From contig CADCSX010000001.1 of NCBI GenBank assembly GCA_902805475.1, positions 496,001-560,000 on the forward strand: DNA of 64,000 bases, in the 5' to 3' direction. The notes beneath the pieces are model-generated. The model was not told the origin of the DNA. It made no database searches and was given only the letters and a program-made list of their open reading frames with translations. The translations under genes and the position numbers were made by a program. Source of the stretch: Entonaema liquescens. Lineage: Eukaryota > Ascomycota > Sordariomycetes > Xylariales > Xylariaceae. How positions within the stretch are numbered: the first letter of the stretch is position 1; every line of letters begins with the position of its first letter. Of the stretch, positions 34,745 to 46,998 are shown piece by piece.

Positions 34745-37021
34745 TGTACCTGCAGAAGCCCTGTTTGTTGCCCAGATTTTTTCGCACAGAGATTCCACCG
34801 CCGTTCCAAGTGATGATCCTCGCTCCAGTGGGTACGCCACTAAGCGTCCTTGTGAATGAAACAAACCGGGTTGAGATGACGGCGGGTGGGAAAGGACCGG
34901 CGGAGCTGGTGGTGTAGACTTGCACGAGATCCCGTTATACGCAGACCGCCTGTACATCAGCTCCCCGCTTGCCGGGCGGAGAAGCAATTCATCCATGGCC
35001 TCATTCTCGGCCGAGATGACAAAATCCCTGGTTAATACTTTAACCCTACTTACGTGCCGAGAGTCCCCCTGTCTAGCCCGCGGCGCATTTTTGGTTAGGC
35101 AGGTTAGTTATAGGTGAGGGCATTTTGCGATATTAAGCCAAAAATGCCGTGTATGGCCGTGTGGCTTCGCGAGTTTCAAACAAAAACATCGGATGAAGTA
35201 GTTACCTTAGTTAGTTATCTCTCAGCTCGTCAAGGGTTGGAATACCTAGCGAAGTTGGCAATACGTCATGGCTACCCGAGCAGCAAACGAAGCCCTGTCC
35301 TGTCTAGAACGCATTGACTTTGCCCGCACAGCCCACCGTACGGCTCCCAGCAATGGACGCCTAGATCTCTGAATTCGCGTGCGTTGGCGATCTACATGTG
35401 ATGCAAACACTTAGTATATACGGTATTTATGGATAGTCAAGTTAAGACATGTAGAAGTTAAGTAGGTAGGTATGAAATTTGCCCAAATTCACGCGACACC
35501 AACGCTACACAGGGTCTATGTAAGTATGTATTCTATTCTGCCTTGCACTTGGTCCCCCCAAGCGCCTATGCAAGTAGCATCAAAGCCATATATGCGTGTA
35601 CTAGTTATGTAATATATATGGAGTATGTATGTATGTAATTTCTAGATGTTAAATGTCAAATGAGCAGCAGCAGAAAAGTGAAACTCCGCCATAGCTCTAC
35701 TCTACTTCTGCTTTTGCTTCTGCTTCTGCTTCTGCAGAAACGAAGGAAAGAGACAAGAAAAAAAAAAAAAAAAAAAAGCCATCCTTCGACCGGGTTGCTA
35801 CATACGGTAATTTGACAGAGAGCGGCCGCGGCGGCGTGGGTGGATGTGGATGATCTACTGCATATGTGCTCCATAGGCACATGTATGGAGAAAAGCACTT
35901 TAACTCCCCCTCCCCAAATTGAAGTGAAACCCGATTGTGGGATCACCGGTCGTTGGGGCGTTGAGCACCTGACTCATTGATCACGAGATCCATTTCCCGT
36001 TCACCGCTCTACATTTTTTTTCTAACCTAGATGCCCAAGTTCTCCGGTGGAGTATAGGGCCGGTAAGGATAGCAAAATTTTTCTGCTCTGGGGTTTTGTG
36101 AAAAAAAAGTGTCCGGTTTTTTTTGGTCTTTGCCAAATGTTTGTACAATGTAGGTAAAACCTGGCAAAGAAGCTAATTAAGCCAAAATGTCTATTGTTAG
36201 CTTTTTAGTATGTACTTAGGTAGGTAGTTAAGACTTAATTAGTCTAATGCGAGTATGACTCAAAGAACAAAGAGTTAAGTTAACTAGGTACTATGTAGAT
36301 AATATTAGCAAACTATAGATGGCAAGTCACTAAAGAGAAGAGAAGAACCAAAGACTCAAGTAGGTATTTTGAATTTTGAATTTTGAATTTTTATTTCGAT
36401 AATTGGTGTTATTATACTACAACCATAAGTACTTCTCCTATTACCCTTAGGGTTTTTAGTCCCTAAGAGCCGTGAGAGGCGAGGACAATCAAATCGGTGC
36501 CCCCTTATGAACCTGTTATGCCCCTTTCCTTCCAGGGACAAGTGATGCTAGGCCTTTATATCCAGAACCAACGCTGAATTCATTCATAACCCTCCCAAAA
36601 AACTCCAAATGCCCCTCTGCCAATGCATGCAATGGTATATATAGAGTGACCCGACAATGCCATAAACACGTAGTAAAAGTAATCAATAATAAGAAATCGT
36701 CATCTTCTCATAAGCCATAGCAAGGTTCATTACCTCCCAGAATTGTGACGGCCCGTCTCCCGCCGTCCACCATGTTTGATATATCCAAGCTCCTTAATTT
36801 CCACCTATTCCAAGTGTCGTTCCGGTTGCCTTGCGGCATCCTCTCTCTAAGGGGTATTATGATAGTTAATAAAGTAAAAGAAAAATAATTGTTAGTCAAC
36901 CGTAGTCGCAGTGCGAAAGGGGGGGTTGGCAATTTCCTGCATCGCCCCCCCAGAAGGCCACCCGCAGATGAGGAGAGGGGGACTGCTCTCCTCGAGACCA
37001 GCTTTGAGGGATGCGATCAAT
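34745..37021. other. Intergenic, HAD gene to Zn2Cys6 gene
   Basis: No supportable gene. Contains an A20 tract at about 35758-35777 beside a CTTCTG-type purine/pyrimidine repeat (35700-35735), TAGGTA motifs (35459, 36215) and a TGAATTTTGAATTT short repeat at about 36368-36390. The right end is the 3' flank of the transcription factor gene. Confidence 0.45.
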
Positions 37022-39124
37022 TTAGATCAGCAAGTAGTCCCACCCCCTCATCTGCATAACGTCTCTCCAGGAGATGTAGGGTGCTTCTGTGGACCCGTTC
37101 GCACTGGGACTCGGCTGGCTGTTGTCGGCCTGTTGCCAGACCTCGTGTAGCAGCGAGACGACGCCACCGAAGCTGCCGTAGTTAGAAGCATCACCTAGCT
37201 GAGCGATGCGGTCGTTGAAGAAGTGCCTGAAGCTAGAGTTCATTCCGCTGACGGACCCACCAATCAGGTAGACCCATGAGAGGCTTCGGTCAAAGCCACC
37301 AGGACCGGACGGAATGAGATGCAGCACAGTAGTGAGCTTCTCAACCAGGCCAACACAGCTAGCCTGGCTGGGGGAGAAGCCGGGAACTAGGCTGCATAGG
37401 TAGATGCGAGCTGCCAATCGGAAGGCGCTTGTGATGTTCTTGCTGAGTTGTTTCGGGCTAAGAGAGCCATTGGCGTTAAATGGCATCTTGGGTGCGCTGT
37501 CATGGGTTTCAGTCAACCCAATCTGGTCGCCAAGAGCGTGCACATGTTGGCAAAGAGTAATGTCATCCATTCCTTCCTTCTTGAGGGCCTCGAGGCATGC
37601 AATTTCGGAAATGAGATACATGATGTGGTCGTCGCAGCCCATAAGTTCGCGAAGTCCAAGGAATGGGTTAGTAGTAGATAGGTGCTTCTCGCGGTAAGTG
37701 TGTGCGAAAACTGGGGCTCGCCCTTGCATGGTTGCTCCTAGGATATCGATCCATGCGGTCAACGTCATGTTAAATGGCGTCTGGGGGAGCTGCTCGTTTG
37801 AGTCAGAAACTAAACGTGGCAGATCCAATTTAGTGACAAGAGAGTTCACCGCCTGGAAATGCTGGTGCCAGGGAATGTCGGGGAGCGAATCGTCATATCG
37901 GCCAACGCAGGACTGGAAGAAAATGAGACCTAGAGTTGCCTCGAGGATCTGGTGGTGGTTCTCGTCATTGTTGAGTGCCTCGCAAAGAGCGACAATAGTA
38001 GCGTGTCGGTGTCGCATGATGTCGTTGTCAATTTCCTCTCCGTGGACATTCATTGTTGCCTTGTAGTGTTGAGCTGCAATCATGAGACAGCAGTGAAGGT
38101 AAGGCTTGTTGTTCTGTAGGTTAGGTAGGATGAGGTCAGAGCCGACAGAGCCGTGTTGGTTAGTTTCTAAGATGGGGAAGATGGTTGGCAACACGAATTG
38201 AATGAAATGCTCTAGTAGTCGTTGGTCGTTCTCATCTAACTCAATATCGACTTGTCCGGTGCTAGTAGGTAGTCCGTGCGAGAAGTCAAAGAAGTTGCAG
38301 TTCAATGCTTCTTCAGCTAGCGACTCGCGGCGTTCCTGGAAAACTTGCTCGGTCCATTCTCCATCTATGGGGTAAGATGGGAGGACGGTTCCTGGCGGAG
38401 GCGGCGTGTGGAAGGTGCTGAAAGTCGAAATGGTCGATTCCCTTAGGGTAGGGACGTCGTTAACAAACATTTGTCGCTCCGTCTTGACGTCAATCTCATA
38501 GGGAGACATGTTGAACATGAAGTCGGAATGCGACGGGAGTATGTGTGGGTTGTAGGCGCCATAGTCCTGTACGTGAGGCGGGCTGTTGAAGTTGAAGGCG
38601 AATTGAGAGTCGATTGATGCCGACCTCGTTCGATCTAGAGGATCCGAGAAGGTTGCTGAGGTAGGGAGCGAGTGCGACAAGCCAGGCGGCGAGCTAACTG
38701 AGGTCTGGATGGTGTGGGAGTTCTTCTCGCTGAGCTTCTTTCGCTTGATGATAACCTTAATGTCATCCTTGTGCTGTCGCCTATGGTCGTTGTTACTCCA
38801 CCACATCGGCCGCTTATATTCGCATGTAAGGCCGAGGTGTTTGCAAGCCGTGCACATGGGAGTGCCCTCATCGCACTTCTTCCGTCGTAGTCTACAGGTA
38901 TAGCAACCTATAGAAAAGGGGTCTTGTCAGTGTTGCGGTTTTAAGCCGACTTACACGCACCAAAGCCGAGCCGGTGTAAGTGGCCGTGTAAGTCAGTTGT
39001 ATAGTTATATATAGGAGTACCAACCTGTTCTTGAACGGCGATGCATCTGTGACTTTGCTTTAGGGTTGGCATTGTTGGCTTGTTTCGAAGTAGCCTTCGA
39101 CTTGGTCGGTTGTGCGACGGCCAT
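37022..39124 (-). CDS. Zn2Cys6 transcription factor
   Basis: Fungal binuclear zinc cluster regulator. Exons are 39124-39025 and 38907-37022 with a 117-bp intron (38908-39024; GTTGGT donor, CTATAG acceptor); splicing forms the start of the finger. The product is about 661 residues. The cysteines are 35, 38, 45, 52, 55 and 62 with spacing C-X2-C-X6-C-X6-C-X2-C-X6-C, the canonical pattern. A basic linker follows (HRRQHKDDIKVIIKRKK, about 75-91), then a long Ser/Pro-rich region and a helical C-terminal half (QRLLEHFIQFVLPTIFPI onward) resembling the Fungal_trans_2 (ARCA/UGA3-like) middle homology region. Targets cannot be predicted. Its promoter faces the 7.9-kb divergent region shared with the SAM-PH gene, an unusually long upstream space that often marks developmentally regulated genes (inference). 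Confidence 0.9.
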
Positions 39125-42100
39125 GTTGACGGTTGATGCTCTCATGAGGTCTCCCTGGGGGTTGGGGGTAGAGATGACATTTGTATCTTATGTCGAGTTT
39201 AGGTACCTGCGTCGAGATGGTAGTGGTGGGGGGATATGCTTGGTCAAGCCGAGCGAAAGCGGGAGGGGACCAGGGGAGACAGGGGCCCTAGTTCTAGGTC
39301 CAGGTCCAAGTCCAAGATTTACTAGGGTCTGCCTAGAGAAGTGCGCCTCGAAAGCCAGTAAATTGCCCCAAAAACGCTCAACGCTCGAGTTCTCGTGCCC
39401 GGTGGTGAATAATAATCCGCAAAGTGGAGATGAGACCGGCGCGGAGTAAAATATCGGGAAATCGTCAAAATTAATATTATTTCTTTCTCGTCGAATGAAT
39501 GATGGGATCGAAGCAAGTACCAGCTTGCCTTTCACGTTAGTCGAGTTTAGCGGGTATAAAAGAGATGTAATAGGGGAGGAAGAGGGTTAAGAAGAAAAGA
39601 GAAAGGGTGGAGAGAGGAAGAGAGGGAGCTAATTAAGAGGAAAACTGGAACGACACTTGGTTATTTTAACCCTTCAACGACTCTATCTCGAAGGGAAAGA
39701 AGCCTTCTGTGGATTGGAGGTGTGAAGACTTATATCGTGGCCTCGTCCTCTTTGGCCACCACCTTAGCTGCGTCGTGAACTGGTGTAGCGTCGACGGCTA
39801 TGTTCAAAAATAGCAACACGCGCGATTTTGGGGTAATTCCTTTTTTAACCCATCACTTTTCTGGCCTAATTACTGGTCGATGCAGGCTACCACATATGCA
39901 ACCTTAGCAAATTAGCCCACTTTGGGGTAGGACGTGGTGACTTGAGCCGGATATGCGCTTGCGGATGCCAATGAGCTTGGCCGGTTCTATGGACCGCGGT
40001 CGAGTCACCCGGATCAAGGTGGGTATCGTCGACCACCTGGACCAACCACCCCCTCGAAAAATAGCGGTACAAGGGCATTGTACCACTCGGTGACACTGGC
40101 GGAAGACGGTGGGCTGCAAGCAGATGCAAGGATTATTTGGTAGGGTACCAAGCAACGTCCAGCGACTAAAAGAGGCAGTTCCCATACGTGGCTTGCCGGT
40201 CATTGGCACGACTTGCTCGAAAGTCCGATCCACCGTGATGCATCCCCCATGCATAATAGAAAAGACATGGGGTCTTGTCAACCACCGCCAGCACTTGCAG
40301 ATTTTCTAATTGTGCGCAAGTGTGTGACCTTGCCAGCCCTGTATCCATCCTTGCCGTCAGCAAGCCCTGCAAGCCGGGGGTCTTCGAGTTTATTGAAAGC
40401 CGCAGGGATTTATTAGCGTCGATCGGGTCGAGAGAGAGGCACGGAAAAGAGAGGGGGGGTAGGCTTTGCGGAATGTGGTACTTTTACGAGAGGAGGCTAC
40501 ATCTCCTCGAGGAACTTCCGTCATGCCACTTCCCATCATCGAGCGGAGACGGTTGGGCCGTGTCTTGGGCTTGTCACTCCTTCTTCGCTAAGTTTGCACG
40601 TTGATGATAGACATGCTGTGCGAGAAGAACCACGAGAGAGGAACCCCACGTGTGGACTTTTCGATGTCGAGCAAAGTGCCAAGTGTCGACTTGCTCAAGA
40701 CAAAAAGTAATATGTATGCAAGGAGCCATGGCAGCTTGCCGATTGCCCTCGCATTGACCATTGGAGTATGGATTGTGTGGTTACTCTGCATGGGCTGACC
40801 GATAATCATAGATTGCTTTGCTATCGGGTTGCATATGCAGCATTAGAGAACCCAAATCCGTACGCATGTATACTACTACGTAGTACGTAGTCCAAGTAGA
40901 ATTGTACTCCGTACATACATACGCCAAACCTAGCTCGTTACCACATTTGGATAACATATCGCCGGGTGGAGAGCTACTCTACTGGAGTAAGAGGCTGCTC
41001 ATCAGTAAACTAGGTCGAATTTTGCGAACTCGGAGCTAGGCCCTCGATCGCGAGCTTCTACTATCTCTTGCTCTTCAGGGAAGGAGGAACGAGGCTTTGT
41101 AGTATCCGTATAGCATAATTACTCTATAGCTTAAGCGTTCATTAGCAACCATTTCTGCCCGCCAATGAATTGCGAATCCCCGAAAACAAGCGTGGGATTG
41201 GTTATCAAGTATAAACCAGTGGCCGTCCGGGCAGTAGAACCAACGGGGTCCGGCCTTGAGAACACCCTGCACGCGACGGAACGAGGAAGTCGGGACTAGG
41301 AAATCGCGCCGACTCTAGAGCCCTCTCAACCGAGGAGAAAAAGAGAATGTATTTTCCCAATGCTCAGGGTCAATTTCGATAGTAAATCCACTCGGGCATG
41401 GAAAACACATGTTTTTCAAGGGCTGGTCTTTTCCTAGCTAGTCCGGACGTTGCTGTGGCACCGGCGAAATATTTCGAAATATGAGATGGGCTTCGAGTAA
41501 TAGCCAATCAGAGGGATATGTTAGGTAAATCGCGATTCGGTCCTTGGAAGAAGTTGGGAAGCAAAGAGTCGTTAAGCTCTCTGATTCGAGGCTCTGAGAA
41601 AGTTGGCGCCAGTAGCGGGCCTAACCGAAATCTTAGTGAATGTGACAAAGTAAGGGTTCAGACTTGGGATTGGCTCGAGCTCGGAAGCTAGTCCCTGCTT
41701 GGCCGGAATTAATTCATAATGGAGGGCAAGATTTTAGCCAATCTCTGGTCGAAGGCGGCAAGCTCCCATTAGCGTCGATAGTGGATCTAGTGGGGTCTAT
41801 ATGCTAGCGTATGCAAAATCTCAAGGATCCCCGGGCTGCCAAGACACGGCATCAAGGGGCCCTTTCCCTTTTGCCCATCTTCCAGATGAGGTCAGCAACC
41901 TAGCCCTAGCTCGAGTGGAGGTAAGCTTCCCCATGTTTCCCTTTATCAGCGTTATCAAGAAAATCAAGCGGTGGTCCATGCACCCTGGCACCATGGGTAC
42001 CTATGGAGAGAGGCTGGGGTGTGGCTTACCGGATTTGCTCACGAGCCGGCTGTTGGACGAAGATCACCCGACATTAATTCGTGATGGGCTAATTTGGCCA

Positions 42101-44356
42101 ACTTTCTAAAATTATCCCACTTCGCTTCCTCACTGCTGGGAACTAAAGTTGGGTTAAGTCGAGCAAATATTTTGCATGCGAAATGCACGCCGGGCGCTAA
42201 AAGTGTCGTACTCGTTTGTGACTATTGATCTACAATAAGTAACATGCACACCAGAGAGAGAGGTAATTACTACTATTTCTATTTTTGATTTAGCCCGTAT
42301 TCTTTCTTATCTGTGTAATGTGAACTAATTTGGGTTAATTTGGGTTCTTACATCTTTGTACGTCGTAACAACTCTTAACCCAATTTTCACTAACAATTAT
42401 TGATCTTTACATAGTTTTTTTTTTTTTTTTTTTCTCATTCTCATCCATGACAGCGATCGCGAGATTGGCCCCATGCAACATCATCACTTGTCAAAGCCTT
42501 ATTCAGCCATGCGATCCTGCCGACGGTCCCGGCGGCATGGCGATGATGATGATGGCAGAGTTAAGACAAAGTGGCTCTGCTAATGCGTTCTATTACCCAA
42601 GATAATGTTGTATTATGCGTTATGCTGTCCTCCAGATCGCAAAGTCTGGCTTGTTGTCACTTTAATATATGCTATACTACTATATGTTATGTGCTGTGTG
42701 CTTGTGTGCTGTAAAGAAAAGGGTTATGCTCTAATGGTATTGGAAAATGGGGGCTGTTCGATTATGTTATGCATGTCTATGATGTTAGGATGTTAGGATG
42801 TTGGCCAGCATTGAAAGAGAAAAATGTTACAAGGATGGTGGAGATACGTACGTATGCCCTCATTACATACCTTACCTACTACATGCGTAAGTGACGAATG
42901 TGTAAAGTCGTAGATACTACAGCAAGAAATTGCAAAGTCTGTGCTGTTGCCGTCATTGGCAACCCTGTCCAGGGAGCTGATGCAAATCATCATAAAAAAA
43001 AACAAACTCTTACCCGGCAGCCAAGCTGTTGCGTCCCGGTTCATCATCCGCCGGCTTACAACAAGAACACTAATGTGTGTAGCGTGCACAAGTCCGTGAT
43101 ACATTCCTTAGCGGACATGGGAACTAAGAGACTAGGTCCAAATCGAGCTTTCTATTAAACCATTCACGATCTGCTAATCATCCTACGAGCCGGGATGGCT
43201 TCTGTGTAGTCTGTGCTCTTTTACTTATGTACGTTCAAGGGTCCTGGACCCTAGCCCGTAGTGAGATTACCTGCATTCGTGAAGTCTTTCCTTGTCTAAC
43301 CCTATTCGCCTATTCGCCTACTCGTCGACGGAGGGTATCTACGGCAGAATTGAAGACTTCAACAAAAATCAAATCAGAGCCTCTAGATGGGCATCTTACG
43401 ATGTCACAGATCTTCATTATGCTACGAGGACTAATCTCTGTCGGGATAAAGGAGAATCAACCATCCACCAAGGAGCTGGGACTCGCATTGAGGAATACTC
43501 ATGTGATGAGTCCCGAGAACCCCTTCTCGGCATGCGATTGGGCCCAGGTCTCTCTAAGTCAACTTCGCTTAAATCGGAGCGTGGTCTCTCTTGTCACAGG
43601 GGAATCAGCCCCATCCCACAGCTATGCCCGAGTTAAAAACGTGATGCTCGTAATTATGAACCTCCGAAGCTGCCCAGGCGTGCTAGTGTTGATGTTAGTG
43701 TTAGGGTAGACACAGGGCCGACGTAATACAATTCCTTCGGGATTAAGAAAGGATGGCTCGCCGTTCACTGGTTGATTCACCGCCGTCTAGATTCAAGTTC
43801 AGCACTTCCTGGGTAGAGCCAGCAGAGGCCATTCAGATCGGATATACTCGGGAGCAACCATGTTATTTGATGCCTTCTTGTGAAACATCGCAGCCTGAAT
43901 GTGGATCACGAATGAGAGTATTTACGATGGTAGCAGGGAAGTAAACGTAGCAGCTGCCACGTCTTGATGGTAAAGTGACGATGACGAAGACAAGTAAATC
44001 ATTTTATGAGTCTACATACTATCTTGTCGGTCACTAACTCGTATAGTAGTCGCATTTGATGGCTCTAGGATTAAGAATCAGATTGTCTTAGATCTCGGTT
44101 TGCTCCCTTGATGGACCCATTTAGTCTGTTGATGATCTTGCATTGGCTTCATCACTACTATGTAAGCATGTGTAAGTTATATGTGCCCAAGGTATATCAA
44201 ACTGTCGGTGTATTCCGTTGGATTGTGCTGAGCGGCGCTAAGGTAGTATGTATGGTGATGTATATGTAGTATAGGTGGTATGTATGAACTCGCTTCGCGG
44301 GGAGCAGACGGACACGACTCTAAGCTGCATACCGTATGCGGGAACCTACTGCTTCT

Positions 44357-44392
44357 ATGCAGCTATGCAGCTCTGCAGCTCTGCAGCTCTGC
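44357..44392. repeat. Tandem (GCAGCTCT)-type 8-bp repeat
   Basis: About four to five imperfect copies of GCAGCTCT / GCAGCTAT in tandem. Confidence 0.8.
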
Positions 44393-44950
44393 GGAACGAG
44401 TGTGACCCCCGCCACATGCCGTTCGTGGAGGTTGAAATTACCCAGTCAACTGCCTTATTCGTTCTTTGATCGCTGAACCAGTAGCTCCATTTGAATTGGA
44501 GATGAGGAGACAACTGAGTTCTTTTTGTTAACGACCTACCCAATCTTACGTGGTTCTTTTCCTCGTCACAGTCGGTACCGAGTAAATGAGAGGAATATTT
44601 ATTCCGCCAAGGCACCGAATGGAGAATTATGGTTTCTCCATTCGCTCACCTTCGTCCTGGGATTTCGCCCTTCACGTTATGTACCCGAAGCCATTGGTAT
44701 TTGGTTGTCATGTGTCCGGAACCAGGTCACGTTGACCTTCACGATATGTTAATCATTGGGTACCAAGCCGAGGTGGACCAGTCGCAAGGGACCGTGGAAC
44801 GTTCGAAAACTTGTTCCTTTAACACCGGTCGCGGACGTATCGAATTCGAAGATTGGATAGATCCGTGGACTACCTAAAGCAAGCCGGTCCGGTCCAGAGG
44901 TCCAGAAGTCCAAAAGTCCAGATCTTAACATAATCCATAGGGAGGCGTTT

Positions 44951-44976
44951 ATGGCTTATGGCTTATGGCTTATGGC
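44951..44976. repeat. (ATGGCTT)n 7-bp tandem repeat
   Basis: Three full copies plus a partial copy of ATGGCTT. Confidence 0.85.
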
Positions 44977-45134
44977 ATTATCCGTCCCTCCTCAAATGTT
45001 GCCTCAGACTCGGGTCCGCTATTGGCCTATTGATATCCCGCTATTGGTGAGGGGAGGTCCTAGTTTTTCCGATTTGGCTTTACTATGTAGACATTAATAA
45101 GAAACGTCTTGATTTGGAGAACGCCAATCCCATC

Positions 45135-45169
45135 GTCTTGCGTCTTGCGTCTTGCGTCTTGCGTCTTGC
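45135..45169. repeat. (GTCTTGC)5 7-bp tandem repeat
   Basis: Five perfect copies of GTCTTGC, the reverse complement of the GCAAGAC unit found at 17931-17953. Confidence 0.9.
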
Positions 45170-45537
45170 AACGTGCCACAAGAGAGGGGTTTTCGAGCGA
45201 AAGATAGAGAAAGTGTTGTATGGTTACCGCATGGTAGCAGCCACGAATACCCTGGTTCTAATAGAGAGCACAATACAATATAGCTACGATAGCAACATAA
45301 TAGCCTCTTCCTCTTCGTCCGCGTCTGCTTGTGCATACCCAGTGGAGAAACTACGGCAGAGGTAGAGGCAGAGGCAACCCTGGTTCGATGTAGGATTGTT
45401 CTCTCCGTCCGTCTATCCGACCTTGGCCGGATAGTGGACCATCATCTCTCGCTACCTCTTGACTAGGTCTCTAACTAGGCCTCTTACTAGCATGTGCAGT
45501 GCAGAGCGCAAGAGCACAGAATGCAGAGCGCAAACCG

Positions 45538-45561
45538 CAGGCGTGCAGGCGTGCAGGCGTG
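45538..45561. repeat. (CAGGCGTG)3 8-bp tandem repeat
   Basis: Three perfect copies of CAGGCGTG, flanked by further CAGAGCGCA-like imperfect repeats. Confidence 0.85.
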
Positions 45562-45920
45562 AAGAGCAGGGCTTGCAGAGCTTTGCAGACCGACTTGGGG
45601 CGAATCCGCTAACGCTTACTGCCAATTGTTAATACTAATGCCCAATGCTGTCGGTGATCATTAGAGCGGGTTTATCGTATCCCGGTTTAGAGGATCAATT
45701 AACTTGATCCGCCCCGTCGCTCGTGACAGGCCAGCTCCTGGACTTTTCTCTCAGGGATCACAAGCGAAAAGCGTTACTCACTCATTCACCTCTGACCGCT
45801 TCCGCATGTAGATCAAGAAACATCTGGACTTGATGGGATAGACGTACATAGTAGTTGGGTAATGTAGTTAGCGCGGGCTTCTCACCCGTAGCACGGGGAC
45901 TCGCGGTGGTACCTGGGATT

Positions 45921-45961
45921 ATTGCTACCCATTGCTACCATTGCTACCACTGTTACCATTG
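45921..45961. repeat. ATTGCTACC-type tandem repeat
   Basis: Four to five imperfect copies of an ATTGCTACC unit in tandem. Confidence 0.8.
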
Positions 45962-46018
45962 CACAGCTTATTGCGGAGAAAGATCGAGATGCGAATTGGG
46001 AATTTCACATGGCCCCAA

Positions 46019-46045
46019 CCGTAAAATCGTAAAACCGTAAAACCG
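46019..46045. repeat. CGTAAAAC-type 8-bp tandem repeat
   Basis: Three imperfect copies of CGTAAAAC (first copy CGTAAAAT) in tandem. Confidence 0.75.
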
Positions 46046-46998
46046 AAAGGGATGCCCAACATCCATATGTATTATGTCTTGAGCCGCCGCTCAAGTTTCC
46101 CTGTAGCCCTTTGTAGCCCCCCTTAGGCGATGGGAATATGGGAATATGGATGCATAGTATGTTGGTCCCTCCGTGCAGTCGTTCACTTCTTAGAGTGCGC
46201 CACTTTTGCTAACGGTTGCTGTAAGGCGATACCTAATCGGGTTCTAAGTGAAGCGGACTTGGACGACTTCATCCCTGTTCATCCGTGCTTAGGCTGTCCG
46301 GCGCTTAGAAGAACGAAATGTGCCGGGGTCGTGGCAGATCATAGCCAATGACAACTCTAGAAAGTCCCAGTTTATTTCCTAGCACACCTCATCTGTTCTG
46401 TCCAACCAGCCCTCTTCTTTCGGGTTGCTTAACGCTGGGCATTTGGTGGGGGAGCATTCTGGGCTTCGTGGGATTTGGGGCCCTTTCACACAGACACACG
46501 GACACACAGACGCGGAGCTATTATTAGGGATAGGGAAGGCTCTGTAATAGGTGGCTCTAGGTCGGTGACTCTCCGCAACCGAACTAATAGAGACTGTTAC
46601 TGGCCTGTTGTATGAAGTCCCGAGAAACAAATCACATCGTGGCATTGCTCTACATTATCACAGCGTATCACTGTTTCTCCTGCATAGGTTCGGTTCTGTT
46701 ACGATCCGGGGGCTATACTACACCATATACTATACCGTATACCCCGTACATATACGTTCCGCAGGCGCCCGCGCTGTACTTTCATCCAGTTTCTCCTCTC
46801 CTTTGCGACGTCAAACCTGTCCCTCGACTGCTGCACACAGCGAGGTTATTTTTTCCTTTTAGTATTCGCATATCTCGTATACCCCCCCTTTGGTTTAGAC
46901 GGAGAGGAACAGAATCGTAAGGCCGGCGACGGCAAAACAGATACCAAAAAGCGCATATTTCTGCATTTTCCCAATTTCTATTTTTTTTCATTTTCAAA

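Larger units (their letters stand above)
39125..46998. other. Long divergent intergenic region, repeat-rich
   Basis: About 7.9 kb between the divergent Zn2Cys6 and SAM-PH genes. Open frames are at most about 160 codons, overlap each other and resemble nothing. A T19 tract lies at 42415-42433. From 44.3 to 46.1 kb many short tandem arrays of period 6-9 occur (listed separately). It may hold regulatory elements or long non-coding transcripts for the two genes; nothing in the sequence alone proves this. Confidence 0.45.

Noticed and set aside
40601..40798. 65-codon frame with one hydrophobic segment
   Set aside because: A single hydrophobic stretch in a short frame is weak evidence, and no promoter or splice context supports it.
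40873..40892. TACGTAGTACGTAGT palindromic string
   Set aside because: Short self-complementary repeat with no partner or array; not evidence of a terminal inverted repeat.
43227..43709. 160-codon open frame in the divergent intergenic region
   Set aside because: Another frame is open over the same bases and neither resembles a known protein; chance is the simplest explanation.
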